Assembly: GCF_041146795.1 (NCBI RefSeq)
Contig: NC_135187.1
Location: forward strand, 25,529,056 to 25,593,055
From: Maylandia zebra
Lineage: Eukaryota > Chordata > Actinopteri > Cichliformes > Cichlidae
Direction of reading: 5' to 3'
Length of the DNA stretch: 64,000 nucleotides
The translations under genes and the position numbers were made by a program. This document shows, piece by piece, positions 1 to 13,700 of this stretch (position 1 is the first letter of the stretch; each line of letters begins with the position of its first letter). The notes beneath the pieces are model-generated. The model was not told the origin of the DNA. It did not search any database and saw only the letters and a list, made by a program, of their open reading frames with translations.

Positions 1-80
1 TGGGCTGCCCCCTACAGGTGGATAGCGAGTTAAGTTGTAAAGCGCTATACAAATACAGACCATTTACCATTTACCAAGTT
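1..80 (+). repeat. SINE 3' end, cut by the window edge
   Basis: The stretch around 31-80 (GTAAAGCGCTATACAAATAC followed by a duplicated CATTTACC) is the familiar 3' tail of fish tRNA-derived SINEs and their partner LINEs. The body lies outside the window. Orientation is inferred from the tail being on the right. Confidence 0.6.
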
Positions 81-3000
81 AACCACTTAAATTGATTTCT
101 GGTGTCTTCGGGCAAACCCTGCAGATTTGGACCTTGGTTTTACTTTTTTGTTTTGTATTTTTGCTGATCTATTTCATTTGCAATCACATTTTACTGTACT
201 TTGCTGCATTTGGGTAGGTTTAGCCATTAACAATTGCTTGGTTAGTGTCCGGAAAAGGTCATGCTTTGGGTTAAAATGCACCCATTCACAACAGCAAACC
301 CCACACTGAAAAATTATGATCCAGCCCTGCTCAGAGATGAGTCCTGACTCCTCACCATTACAGGTGCATGGGCTCAAACAATCTGCCTCACCTGTTTCCG
401 TTTTCATATCCATCTGTTTCTTTCAGGTACATTAGACGTAATAACTCGGTTTCACAACACACGAAACTCTCATTTTATGTTTAGTTCAAAATGAACTGAA
501 TTTTGATCTAAACAAAAAAGTGAGATGCCACTTGTAACAGTGGAAGAATTTTCCAAGGTTTTAGCTTCTGTGCAGTTGTGGTTTTGTCGGTCCATTGGCA
601 TCCACCTCTGTGTGACTGCACACTGGGCATTATTATTGCAGTATGCTTTACACTTGCACCCTTTTGTCTTCTCCCATGGCAGATTTCTCTGGAGGCCCAC
701 ATTGCTCTGCAGGAGTCCGGGGTACCCCTGCACTCCCTCCCACACACCAGTTGGAACGAGATAGATTTATTATCTTGTTTGGAGTTTGTAGATGAATGTG
801 GCAAATAGCGGGTCAACTGTGAGTGTGCTGTGAAACATCCATATGTGTTTATAGAGCTTTCAGTCTGGCTCACAAAAAGCTTTTAAATGGAAGCGACAGG
901 CAGCACAAACAGCTCACGACTCCTTCAAGAAATATATGCACAATCCCCTTATCTGGTTAAGAGAGACAGAGAAGAGACAGAGGGGGGAAAGAGGGATAAT
1001 TACAAAAAGAGTGACGCTTTCTATTTTTAAGCACAGTGGCTGGTGTGGCTCCTAAGTTTGGCTCTGTGTTTGTGTGTGAGTCCAGTCACCTCGGCTGAGG
1101 TTTACACCTGCTTCAGGTCGGGATTAGGAAAAGCAACAAATACAGGATTTATCTCCGGTAAATAGGCACCGGTGGGTTAAGACGACACATGAGCTAACAA
1201 GGCATTGCATTAATTTAATTGTGCTTAAGCTAAGTGCAGAGAGGGTCTAAATGAACCAATTTTACATTTCAGAACCTGTATCAGTATTTGTTTGAGATCT
1301 CACCTTTATTACATGTTTTTTTGTGTATTGTTGGCCCCTGAGTCCTAATTTGTTAAGTGATTAGTGCTGGTAAAGCACCTGTAAATATTCTATTACTGGC
1401 ACTCACTAAACCTTCACTACAATATTTCAACTATGAGTAAAAATGTTGTTTTTCACATAAAACCTATTTACCTACTAAAATCTTGACGTGCAATGGCTAA
1501 ACAGTAGCACACTATAGAGTTTGCATTTTAAAGCACCAGCATTAGAGTCTTTCCAGCAATGATCACTGGTTGTACTTCAAGTTATCCGTGTTTGATTAAG
1601 TTTGGTTAAGTGTAAAGTTACCAGCTAATTCCATCGAGACTGGTTAGTAACGTCCAACCATAAGCTGCCATAAGATCAACACAGACATAGATACCTACCA
1701 ATTAGCGCTAAATTACAGACTAATAAAATACTAGAATTTCATGTACAAAAACCAAAATCCAAACTTCTATGGCAGGCAGAACCACACAACAAGGCATTAT
1801 TTATCAGATAATTCCTTTAAAAATGCTTGAATAGGTACCAACATCACCAAAATAATGATAGCTAGCAAACCTAGCTGATAGCTAGCAAACCTAGCTATCA
1901 GTTAGTGCTGCCTGTGTTGGTACACATGCTAGCTTTTAGTCTTAGCAAAATCCAAATGTTACAGAAAAAAAAAATCACCCACCTCTTCTTCATAGAGCGC
2001 TAAATCATTGTTTTTCTGTTTTTCTGTAAGTTAGTTGTTAAACTACCTCATATCGCTGAGTCACCAGTGATGCTGACAAATGGGAGTTTTTGCCTGCCTG
2101 GCATAAAATCTGGGCTCATTATTGATGTTTGTGCCTAACCAAATAACCTGTAGTTAAATGATCTAGAAACTGTCATACTCTTTCAATGACATAATTTTGA
2201 CCACAACTCTTCAGATCCTTGTTTGCTTCAGTGTTTCCTTTGCCCTTCTCATCCTCCTCACCACATCTATTCAACCCACTGTCTTCCTTTCATGTTCCCT
2301 CTTCAGCTCACCACCTCTGTTTCTCACCCAGAGGAAATCAGAAATGTGGGTGATTCATGGGTAGCGACATTTACCGTACACAGTGATTTATGTCCTCTCC
2401 ATATCCTCCTGCCCTCTTCCCATTTCCTCCGCCCCTCTCTACCTTCCTTTAGTCCTATTTTCTTTCTTCTGCTGTCATCTTCGCACAATCGCCATGATTT
2501 TTTTAGTACAGGTTTTCATTTTTGTCTGTTTGCATTTTTTTTCGTACTCTCTGAATGTCAAATGTAATCAGATAAATAAAGTGATAAATGAGCATAATAT
2601 AACAATGCAATGTTTCCAGACACATTATCACAACATACATGAAATATTCCAATAGATATGTGTGTAAGGGCTGTCGGGCTAGCCTTCATCTCTCCTTCGC
2701 CCTGGTAAATACTGCACAACTAAAAGCTGAGGGGAGCTCATAACTCAAGTCCACTACAACAACCACTGAATACAAATCAGGAGTGTAGCAGCCAGCTTGA
2801 ATAATGACACCTGTGTGTGTGTGCTCCTGTGTTGGGGTGATTGGAGGTTTATTGCTGGTCACACTTTAACCCTCTCTTCCTGTACTGTGGCAGCTTCATT
2901 TGTGTGTACAGGGATGGAAAGATCAACCTTAGAAGACTCAATCGACTGCAAACCTTACACTTTCTATCTGCTGATAATCACTAAACGCTGAATCATAAGA

Positions 3001-3634
3001 CAAGGCAGGTGTCATCTAAAGTCCTGATTGTGTTACTCTGTGGTATAGAGTTCAGTTTTTGTCCACAGACTATTTATTGAAAAAATACAGATCCACTGGC
3101 TGGATGCTGTGCTCTATGTAGTTTATATGTCACACACCACTGTGCTGCTGTAAATATTTACTACTTCAGCAAACGTATGTTTATCTGACTGAAAATAGAC
3201 TCCAACGAAAGCTCTGTTTACTCCAGCTTGATTATCTCTGCTACAATCTACTGCTAAAACATGAATGTTTTGTATCTGTACCTCAAAGGGAGCCTATCAT
3301 GATCATTTTGAGCCTCATGTTCTTGTTGTTGTTCTCTGCTAGCATAGCTTTGTGTCATTCACATTTCAGAGTCATCCTTATTTATCCTGGACTGGACTTT
3401 GGAGCGGCTCCTTAGTTAATTCACTGTCTAAAACAATCCATTTTTAAGTCCATTGCTCCACCCTTTGAGCTAGCTGTCTTCTAATTGGTTACTTTTTGTT
3501 AAACAGAAGTTTTGAACAGAAAGTGGGTGGGGCTTCTGTGCTGACATCATACAGAGCCATGAGTGCAAAAAAATGCCCGAAAGAAAGCATTTAGAGACTC
3601 AGATCTGACTAAAAGCACTTACTTATCGTACATT
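81..3634. other. Upstream non-coding DNA
   Basis: No convincing exon or conserved protein-coding signal is visible. The short open frames are of random composition. The only local structure is a 20-bp direct duplication at 1857-1896, annotated separately. Confidence 0.5.
1857..1896. repeat. 20-bp tandem duplication (2 copies)
   Basis: GATAGCTAGCAAACCTAGCT occurs twice in perfect tandem. The unit is rich in the palindromic hexamer GCTAGC. This is probably a slippage or unequal-exchange duplication with no evident function. Confidence 0.8.
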
Positions 3635-3790
3635 GAGCCTGGTCCTGCAGGAGGTTTCTTCCTGTTAAAAAGGATTTTTCTTCCTTCCCACTTTCACCAA
3701 GTCCTTGCTCATAGGGGGTCCTCTGATTACTGGGATTATCTTTCTAATATTGGAAGGTCTTAACGTTACAATGTAAAGTGCCTTGTAAAG
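3635..3790 (+). repeat. Degenerate fish LINE/SINE 3'-tail relic
   Basis: The segment starting GAGCCTGGTCCTGCAGGAGG and ending AATGTAAAGTGCCTTGTAAAG is the common fish retroposon tail, which carries GCTCATAGGGGGTC in the middle and a TAAAGNGCCTTG end. It is diverged and truncated. The family assignment comes from remembered repeat structure and was not searched. Confidence 0.6.
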
Positions 3791-6700
3791 CCACACACAA
3801 CCAGTGGAAAACATTACTTCTACATGCCACTGTCACCTGGTGTCCCCCCCTCTTTTTTTCTAATGAGCCCAGTGTTAATGTAGTGAACCATACACCCAGT
3901 AATAAACAAAAGCACTTTTGAAATCCAGCCAGGCATGAAGTGGAAACCCTGTACCTCGTTGTGGTCCAGTGGCCCATGTGCTCACCTGATACGGATTTTG
4001 AGGTTGTGACAAAAGCAATACAGCTATCACTTCTTAGTCTCTTCTCCTCATTTCTGCGGTGTGCAGCAAATGAGAGGGTGAGCCGAGGATGTGTGATGAA
4101 CCACTATGAAATTATAAAATTTTCCATCAAGGGTGTTTATTTCTGTGTGTGTTAGCATGCATGGTTGGGCTTGGTCAGCTCACTGGGAGTCATATTTTAT
4201 ATTCAGCTGCTTTTCTTTTGCCACTATCAATGCAAAGTGGCCATGTGTATCTGCTGTAAACATCCTCATCGAATGACCTGCTTTTTTTGCAGTCTCATAC
4301 TTGCAGTCCAAGCAGAATCAGAGCTGATATAGCACTCTCTAGTGGAGCAAGACGCTATATGGGTGTGTTACATGTTTACCAGAAACCATAAAAAGCTTAT
4401 GTCTGTGTGCTGCTCTGAGAGATAAGGTAGCTGTGTATAGTAACATTGTTATGCTTGCAGCTTGTAAAGTAGGTCAGTTTCGAAGTTTTTAATAATGTAT
4501 TGTCTGTTTTGTTTATTTTCATATTTGAAGTGATTTTTTTTATTGCAAACGGGCAACTTTGGATAAAGAGTAGAGTTAATTAATCTCATTAGTTTGGATT
4601 TAAAGATGCTCTACAGTTGTAATACACATGCATTTCATTTAATTGTGATTAGGGCTAATCTATCTGCTCAGATTATAGACTTTACACACAATATCTATGA
4701 AAATAGAGGCTCTAATGATAGTTTGGGAATTGAAGGAGTCAGTATTTATTATTTATTTTGTTCCCAACCTAAAACCCTGTGTAGTTTGAAAGCCTTGTCC
4801 ACTTCTAGGATAAAAAAGAAAATAATATTGGCCAGGACTAGAACTAATAATTGTTTTCCTCTTAAATAATCAGTTGTTACATCACTAAACAAAGCTGCTA
4901 ATGTAGCAGCTAACTGCCCAACTTAGTTTCCTTCCCTGATAATGTTATCAGTAGTTAAATGTTATTTAAAGACATATTGTAATTCAGTGTTTCTGCCACT
5001 TTGGAGTTTGTGTTGGAATTGTTTGTTGATGTTAGTGGTCAGTACTGTTTCTAAGCTCACTGATTAATATTATTCATTTCCAATTTAAATTAACAATGTA
5101 TTCATGTATTTTGTGTTAAATACATAAAAAAGCTGAATCAACTTTTTGGGATTTCTTTACCTGAATGATTGAGCATGCATCAAGACACATGAAAAATGCT
5201 TCACGTGGTTACACAGAGAAACTTTGAATGTGTGGTTTTATTTGATCAGCAGTCAAACATCTGTAAATAACAACCCTATAGGACGGTTTATTATGACAAA
5301 TGAGTGTGAGAAGAGATCTTAAAAACCATAAAATATTGAATTTAAATATATGAGTTTTAAAAAAATGGGATGTTCAAATAAACAAATAGACATTTTTCTT
5401 CCAAACTCCACACACTTTACCTTTTCAGCAGATCACACACCTGGCTGGAGCTCTGATACAAGATGTAAATCAGAAGGCTAAAGGAAAATAACATCCCAAG
5501 TCATTATCGTTATTTTAAATGTGACTGTTGCTAATGAAGCATGGGCTGTATTTTTGTGCCTGTGACCTTTTAACAAGCAGGTTTTGTTGGCTGTCTGAGC
5601 TCTGATTATTCTTTCACAGACTATTTGACCTGCAAACAAGCCCAACAGTCTGGCACTGGTGATTTATGATATTATCTTTAGACTCACAAAGACAAGGCTG
5701 TAAAACAACCTCTGATTGTCCCCTAAAAGGCACACCAGTTGATTTAAAAGTGCTGAAGGAAGTAGGCTACGTAGCACTTTACAAGTAAATATTTGGCTTT
5801 TTTTCCCCATCTTTTGACCTGACACCTTGAACTGATTTGGAGACCTGCGTTAGAAAGGCTTTAGTGTCCGTTAGTTTCTGTTTTGTTTAGCTTATGCAGT
5901 GGAATGGTTTGTTGTGTGTACTAAAGGCCCTCGCTCCCCTCTGCCCTCTCCACCAGGACCAGATGGTGTCTCTTTAGGCATTCTAATGAATATTGATATG
6001 AGGGGTCTTAGTTAACAAGAGGGGGGAGGGTGCATATGTTGGGCCAGGGACCCCCAAAACTGGCATGTAGTAAAGGTCTGTGGTGAGGGGAGTGGGTGTG
6101 CAGGGGATTTATATCTGAAGAAAAGGAACGTTTGCGACTTGCAACAAAGCTCCTTTCTCATGCCCGTAAGCTCTCTCTTGTCTCATATTGGTAAGATATT
6201 AATATGGATTAGACAGTGATGAGACTGAATTAGTTGCCTGGCGATGTCATCCAGACACTTGAAGATGAGATGCAGAGCAAAGATGTGGTGCAAAGTGTGA
6301 TATGGCATAAATGGGTAAGACAGAGAGATGACAAAGGTGAGGCAAGTGGGAGCACGAGGTGAGGAGATGGACAGGTTAATCTGGTGGCAGAGTTAATCCT
6401 CTGGCACGGCTCCCAGGTCTAAAGCTCCTGAACGCCTCTGTATATTCCAGCCTGGGCTCACCACACTGAGGTTGAACCACTGCCAGCACCCCGGGCTGGG
6501 CAGTCTGACCCTGGGGCACTGGGGTGCAGATTTCTTTACGGGAGAAGCTCCACTTTTATTTTACCAGTGCCAGGATTCCTGTATGTGGAGGGATAGCAAG
6601 TGAATGATTGAAGGTAATTGCATTACTACCCTCCAGCTGGTGCAAGCCAGCTGTAGCCCCCTGCTGTGACCCTGTTATTGTAGAAAAACACCCATTCAGG

Positions 6701-7793
6701 GGGCAAGAGAATCAAAGTGCTGCATCTTCACCAGCAGGAAAGCAATCCCGGGATGCAGTACTGATCGTTTGTTTGGCACCGAATCCACATTAACTGAGTT
6801 GTCCTGAAGCCGTGTTATATTTCATACCCTCTGCAGTTTGTCAGGAAACATTAGCAGGAACTCATCCGCAGACAGATGATGAACTGAGGCGCTGTCAGCT
6901 ATTTATAACTCAAATTAGACCTTTGTTAGATATAAGGCTAAAGGGGCAGGCAGGAAGAAGGAAGAACTATAGAAAGATGTAAAGGAGTTGAGATTGGCAG
7001 AGACAGGCAGGGGAGTGAGGGTACTGGGAAAAAAGTGATGGAGGGAGACATAAGAGAATAAAACTGGAACGGCATAGCTTTTCATCGTGAGGACACAACC
7101 TTTACTGTCAAATGCAGCCCCTGTAGCCCTTAGATAATGAGACACAGTGTCAGACACATGCATACTGCTGAAGGCTTCCAGTAGGGATGTAGAAGCTCCA
7201 CAACTTCAGATTATATCAGTGACCAAGCGGGTAGTTTTAGAATCTATGGTAGAATATGCAGAAATTAGCTCTCTTATATTGGAACATTTTTCATGGGTAG
7301 CTTTGTTTTAATTAGCATAAGGAAGCTTTAACTGGGTTTGCACTGGTGGAGTGTGTGCACAAAGCTCCACACGTGTCTGTCTATACTGAGTGAAGTGGGG
7401 GGCTGGTCGCCTCCTGAAAGCCAAACTTTGACAGCCGTCTTGCTGGCGGGAGGGGTTCATCATTTGACAATGGGGAGGGAATAGCAATGGAGGGAGCCTG
7501 TGTGAGCAAAACAGACACGAGAGAGAAAGAGCAGCGGGGGAAGGGAGGAGGGTATCAGACTCGGGGATAAGGCAGCTGGGCTGAAAGCAGATCTCATTGT
7601 GCGCTTGTCCTTCCCAAGTCCCTCCAAGTCTCTGCAGAAGCACCTGCGATCATTGCTGTCGAGCTCTGCCTCCTCAGTCGAGGCATGCGGATCTCAATCG
7701 CAGGTCAAATTGACAGAAGGACGACTTGTTAGACTCTGTTTTGCTTTGCTCTGGCGTTTTGAGTGTGGGTTTTGTTATGGCACTGGTGTAGGC
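3791..7793. promoter_or_regulatory. Upstream region of nhsl3, including its presumed promoter
   Basis: No gene is supported here. The last ~300 bases before 7794 are the presumed 5' UTR and promoter of nhsl3. Two stretches are compositionally unlike the AT-rich surroundings and could be conserved non-coding elements: 5930-6130 (purine-rich, containing ATTGATAT and GTTAAC boxes) and 6600-6800. Only a cross-species alignment would establish this. Confidence 0.35.
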
Positions 7794-10700
7794 ATGGTTG
7801 TTTACTTGAGGAAGAGCATCCACTCTCTGCTGTCCATCTTCAAGAAAAAGGGTGAGTGCCGACTCACGTGGAGGCTGCAGTAAATCTCTTTAACTTTGCT
7901 GTGATTGATTGTTTAACCAAGCTTTTTATCATACTAAATATACCTTAAAAGCAAGTACTGTTTTTTCATTTTAACTGACATCTACCTCAACAGTTCACAA
8001 ACACACCGATGTGTAAGAATTAGTGTTGAAGGTAATTTGGAGGTCCTGTCTAATGAGATAAAGCTCTTTGCTGACTTTTTGGGGGGGAATCGTATTAATC
8101 AACCCAAATCCCTAAACCTCCTGCAGGGGTCTGGCAGAGTATCAGGGAGGGCTGCTTCTTCGGTTATTTGTTGCTACTGGTTAAAGTGTTACATATTTGA
8201 GTAATTGTCATGAGATGCTCACAGTTGTCAAGTGGAAGTTTATAGACTAAACTGAGTGTAGTCCATCCTAACTGGGAACCAGTGGGAGCGATAAAGGAAG
8301 GAAAAGGAACAACTCACGCTGACCCTTGCTCAGCTAAGATTTTAGCCAATTTGCATGACTGATTTCCCATGGAAATTACTTCCCAGTTCATACACAGTTG
8401 TGCAGATTTTCATGAATTTGTGGTTCAGAATCCTAGATGTAGCACTGTGATGTAGCTGCCATCACTGTGGTTAACACAAGAAGGCAAGAAGCCCCAATTT
8501 TATCCCACATGCCAAAGACATGAATGTTTGGTCAGTTGATTCTACGTTAGCTAAAGGTTTGTATTATTGCTTTTCTCTCTTTTTGTTTGCCTTGTGATGG
8601 ACTGGCAACCTGTCCAGGGTGCCTCTTACCCAGTGTCAGCTGGGATCAGCTCCTTAGCTGTCATTTGACGTCGTGCAAAGCAGTCCTGCAGAGAGACAGA
8701 GCTTGGTCCAGTTCCCACACAGGAGTCCTGTTTTTGTGATAGTCTGTTTATTTGATCAGTAAGGGGTATGTGTGTTGTAGTTAATATTTCAGCAGGGTTT
8801 CTTGCAGCATCCTTGCATGAGGACAGATTATCGGCAGTAATCCCTGCGGGGTTTACAAGGAAGCAAGATACTGCAGGAGATTAGCCAGGCCATAGTTTAC
8901 TGCCGAGGGCCTGGCCAGACTGGGATGTCTGCACGCCAAACTTGGATGAGGAGACTTAATAAGTGCGCTGCATTAAAGGTGCGCTGACAAACGCACATTC
9001 TTATCAGGTGGAAGTGAAGCAAGTTCTCTGTCAAGTTGATAAATGTCTGTATTTATGCTAACACCACTGCTTTCATTGGGATAGTGCAAAGAGTTGATGT
9101 CTCACTATTGTTTTAATTCTGAATAATTCTGGATAAATGCTGTTGCCAAAATTAGTAGTTCTGATGTTACAATATGTGTGAATAAAGGTTCTGTCACACA
9201 ATAGGGTTCCAAAACAAATTGATATAAACTCGATATAACTCCAGTTCTGTGAGTGTGTTGCCCCTGCTCTAACAGGTATAAACCGGTGGTTTTGTGTCTT
9301 TGTTGTTAGCTGTGCCATCCCATTGACCTTGCCCTTGAGCAGGACAGTGATGGGTAGACATCACAGTTGTTGCAAGACATGGTTGGAGTGCAAAAATCGT
9401 TTTTTATAATATACCTGGACGTTTCAGTGCACGTTACAAAATTAAGACCATTCTTTTTGGTGAATTTCAGGCATTTAAAGGTATAAAATACCAAATAGAT
9501 TTGACCTTTTACTATTTTTTCTTATTATATCAACAGCTGGTCCCAAGGTGAATGAAGACCAGAAGAGGTTGACAGTCCATTATACAGCCTCGCAGCACTA
9601 CCAGGAGAATGTTTTCATTGAGGGCAGCAGGCCTCAGTACTTGGAAGACCTGCACACTGAAGCTCAAGAGGGACTCAAGATACAACAGCAGGAAGGTAAG
9701 GCACATTCATTTGATTCTTCATATCAATATGACATAACATAACATTTTGTTAGGTCTTAAACTGAAGATTTTTGTATATCCCACTTTATTTAAAAAAAAA
9801 AAAAAAAAATCTATGGTTACATAAATGATTGCATGTCTATATAAGAGTGATTGTATATGGAGCTTCAGTTTTTTCAAACTTGTCTGTTTTGATCTCTCAG
9901 AACACAAGAATGGAGGGAACTTTCCTGACAGTGAAAGCATTGCTGTAAGTGCCCTAAAAGCTCTGTGGATCATTTTACTCGTTATTCCTCAAAGCAAAGA
10001 CAGCTACCTAACTACACACCTCTATGTGTGTCGGTGTGTGTGTATCCCTGCAGTCCACAGACACTCTTCATCCGGATGATATCAACTCCAAGGATGGAGA
10101 TGCATCTCCAGAGTCAAGAGCCAACTCTGGGAATACTGATAGCACAGTAACCTTTGCTGCGATGACTAGACCTGCACTTACCCGCCAAGGCAAGAAACAG
10201 CTCTGCTTGTGTGTGTAGAACTTGGAAAGGAGGGATATGTATTGCCTTCATCTTAGAGGAATAGGAGCTAATCATAGTGCCCATGAGAGCAGTTTGAGCT
10301 TTGTTCCTGAATTTACTGCTTTATGGTGAATCATAGGTGGGTACTTATTTAGCATGCACGTCTCATTCCAGCTACTTGGTGCCTCTGCAGTTATGGTGTG
10401 AAATCAAAGGAGGAGGAACTCGATACACAGACACACACTCATACTAACATACTCTTATGCACAGCTGAAGATTTTTTTTCTGTAACTCAAAGAGTTCTAA
10501 ACATCTAAAGACATCACAGCAGCTCTACACATCACAGCTGAAGGGGAAAGCGTGCCATTCTGTGTGTGCATGCAGGGAGTCTAATTGGTATTCAGATCAT
10601 ATATTTACAAAAAAAAAAACTTAATTATCAAGAGAAGAAAAGTGCCTAATATATTTTACTTTATATATAATATATTTCACTGCTCCCAGTATTTAAGCAC

Positions 10701-13700
10701 TGTTCTTACTGGCCACTTTTTTGGGTGCACCTGTTCAACTGCTTGTTAAAGTAAGTATCTAATCAACCAATCATATGACAGCATTCCATGTAGGCATGTA
10801 GACATGGTCAATATGATCTTCTGAAGTTCAAGTCTCAATCTCTGCTGCCATATTAGGATTAGGAAGGTCAGAATTTGGCATAAATAACATGGAAAGCGTG
10901 GTTCAGGTTGGTGGCAGTGGTATAATGGCGTGTTGGATATTTTCTTGCCACACATTCTTGCCCCCTAAGTTCCAAATGATCATTGTTTAAGTACCACAGC
11001 CTCGCTGATTATTGTTGCTGACCATGTCCATTCCTTTATGACCACAATGTGCACTTCTTCCAACAACTGGAGGTTGAAATTCCATGTCACAAATCATTTA
11101 AAATGGATTTCCTTAATATAAAATTGAGTTCATTGTACTCAAATAGCCTCTAAAGTGACCAGATTTCAATACAGTAGAGCACCTCTGGGATATGATGAAG
11201 TGGGAGATTTGCATCATGGCACATCTGCAGCAACTACATGATGCTATCATTTCAATACTGAGCAAAATCTTTGTTTCTAGCACTTTGTTAAATCTGTGAA
11301 TTAAGGCAGTTCTGAAGGCAAAAGATGTAACTATTAAAGTGTCCAATGAGTGTACAACTTTTTTTAGTCATGCCAGCAATCTGGCCCTAAGATTGATCAT
11401 CTCCCTTAAATATGTCAGTACATACTGGAAACATTACCATTAATCCTATATAGATATCCATGGCGCCTACATATGTTGTTGAAACACTGACCTTTCCTTG
11501 AGTGCCATCATAAAATGTGCATACATATTTAGAATAAGCTGCTGAAACTGGCTGCCAGCTCGGAATATTTAGGCATTAAGTATTTTTCTTAAATTTGTTT
11601 TTATTTTTCCAGAATCTGTTATGTATTACTTGAAAAACTAATGACATTTCCATCCATTTTATTCATACTGTTTGGTACTAATTGTCACTCTAATGGGCTA
11701 CACCAAAAAGTAGAAGATTTTTAACCGCAAACTTGCATCCCATTACTATGCTAGGATAATCATTATAGGCATGCTAGCATGTTGGTGGTAACATCTAGCT
11801 TAGGTAGAGCCTTAAAGAGCTGCAAATATAAGAGTAGATTCTTAGGAAGGATTAGCATAAACTTGCTCCTTCTCCCTGGTTGTGGGAATACCTGAAATTT
11901 GCTGCCACATTTGTCATAATGACCATAATTAATCACTATAAAGGACAGTCAACAGAATTTCAATTAGCAGTTAGCATGAACATGAGATGGGGCTTTGGCA
12001 GTTCTACAGCACAACCTGCAAAGCAAAGAATTCACAATTCAGTTTTTAATGTGCGGCGAAAAATCAGACAAGAATATTGAAGCCTGAAATGTGCACATGT
12101 GAAAGTTTTGTTTTTTTACTTACAGGTTCTACATTCAAGCCTCTGAATCCAATCAAAAGACAAGATAAGAGCAGGAAGAAGACCAGGAGAACCACCATCA
12201 TGGGTATTCCCAACCAGGTCCAGAAAGAACTTGGTACGCTCAAAGTATTGTTCTTTGTTGATGATGAACTAAAACTATATTACCATGTTACTAATGGTGC
12301 TAACAGTGATATACCTTTTTCACAGGCCTAAACAGAAACTCCACCTTTCAGCCGCTTGTTTCTACTGAGGTCTCTGTCAACACACAGATCAGTAACAGCC
12401 AATCATCAGGTGTCATCACCATTTCTACAGATGATGGGACTCCAGTCGCAAATAAGTTGGGAGCAAGGGTACATGTTTCAGAGCTGGAGGTAAAGAGTTA
12501 TTCAGAAAGAACCTATTCATTGTAAATAGCTTTGATATATGTTATAAGTTTAATATGCCTTTTATATTTCAAGAATGGTCCACTCCACTCCACTCTAAGC
12601 AGGCATTCAGAGGTGAAGAGCTGGTGAGGAAGCATCTCCAGGACCACCAGGACTTTGGTTCCCAGCTCTTTCCCACCTCCAACCTAAGACCCAAGTCTCT
12701 TGCAGTACCTGGCATGACAACATCCACCTCTTTATCTCCTTCAATGTTTAATTTCCTCCAGGAACCCCAGGTAGGAATTAAATCAAGCTGTTAGATAAGA
12801 AAACTGTCTTTAAATTAGTTGTGTGAACTTTGTTTTTAATTCCTAGTTGATTATTGGCAATTTGTCACATTTACATATGAAACATTTTCTGTTTTCTTTC
12901 AGGGGCCAGTGATGTCTATCTCTCCACAGGCCACTTACTTGTCTACAATCATTCCTAATGCTGTAATGCCAGCATCGATTGAATTCATTGAGATTGACCG
13001 CAGTACCAGCCGGACTCGTGGCAGCAGTGTCAACCATGGCAGCAGTGTCAACCATGGCAGCAGTGTTCGCACTGTAAGCAAAAGCAGCCTGGCATCTGGG
13101 GACTCGGCAGTCAGCCCCTTGCTATCCAGAAGATCAGATGGTGACACTTCCCAGACAAACCATTATCACAATGACTCCACACTGGCCACATCAGCTTCAG
13201 GGTCAAACTGGAGTGAGTCAAAGTCTTCTGAGACCATTATTTCAAACTCATCCCCACTGTCCTCCAAGGGTAGCACACAAAGCAGTAACTCTTCACAGAG
13301 AGTATGTCTAAATGGGCAAACCAAACAAACTGCTGGGGATCAGGACCTTGTTAGTTTCCGTAGCTCTGTTCATGCGATTAGCAGCCCTAGCGGTAAAGGT
13401 GAAAACCTTGTTACAAGACCAGCAACAGAATCTGGTGAATCGGTGGCGGTGGCTGCTGGAGAAGAAGCAAAGAATAAAAAGAAACGTAGCCTTTCAGTTA
13501 TGAAGACCAAGCAACCTCCAGCACCACCACGTAGATCAAACTCTCTGCACAGTAATAAGATTAGAGGTAACTCCAGGGTGGTTATTGTGGATAACAAAAG
13601 TCTTAATGACTCTGCTTCTGGGGAGGTGACATTTACTAGAGAGAATATTGTACCAGAGGATGAGACAAAGTTGGTTTCTACAAATAGCACTAAGATACCC

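Noticed and set aside
2223..2655. Overlapping + strand open frames of 90-114 codons
   Set aside because: Composition is C/T-rich and low complexity, with no family resemblance and no splice context; treated as non-coding.
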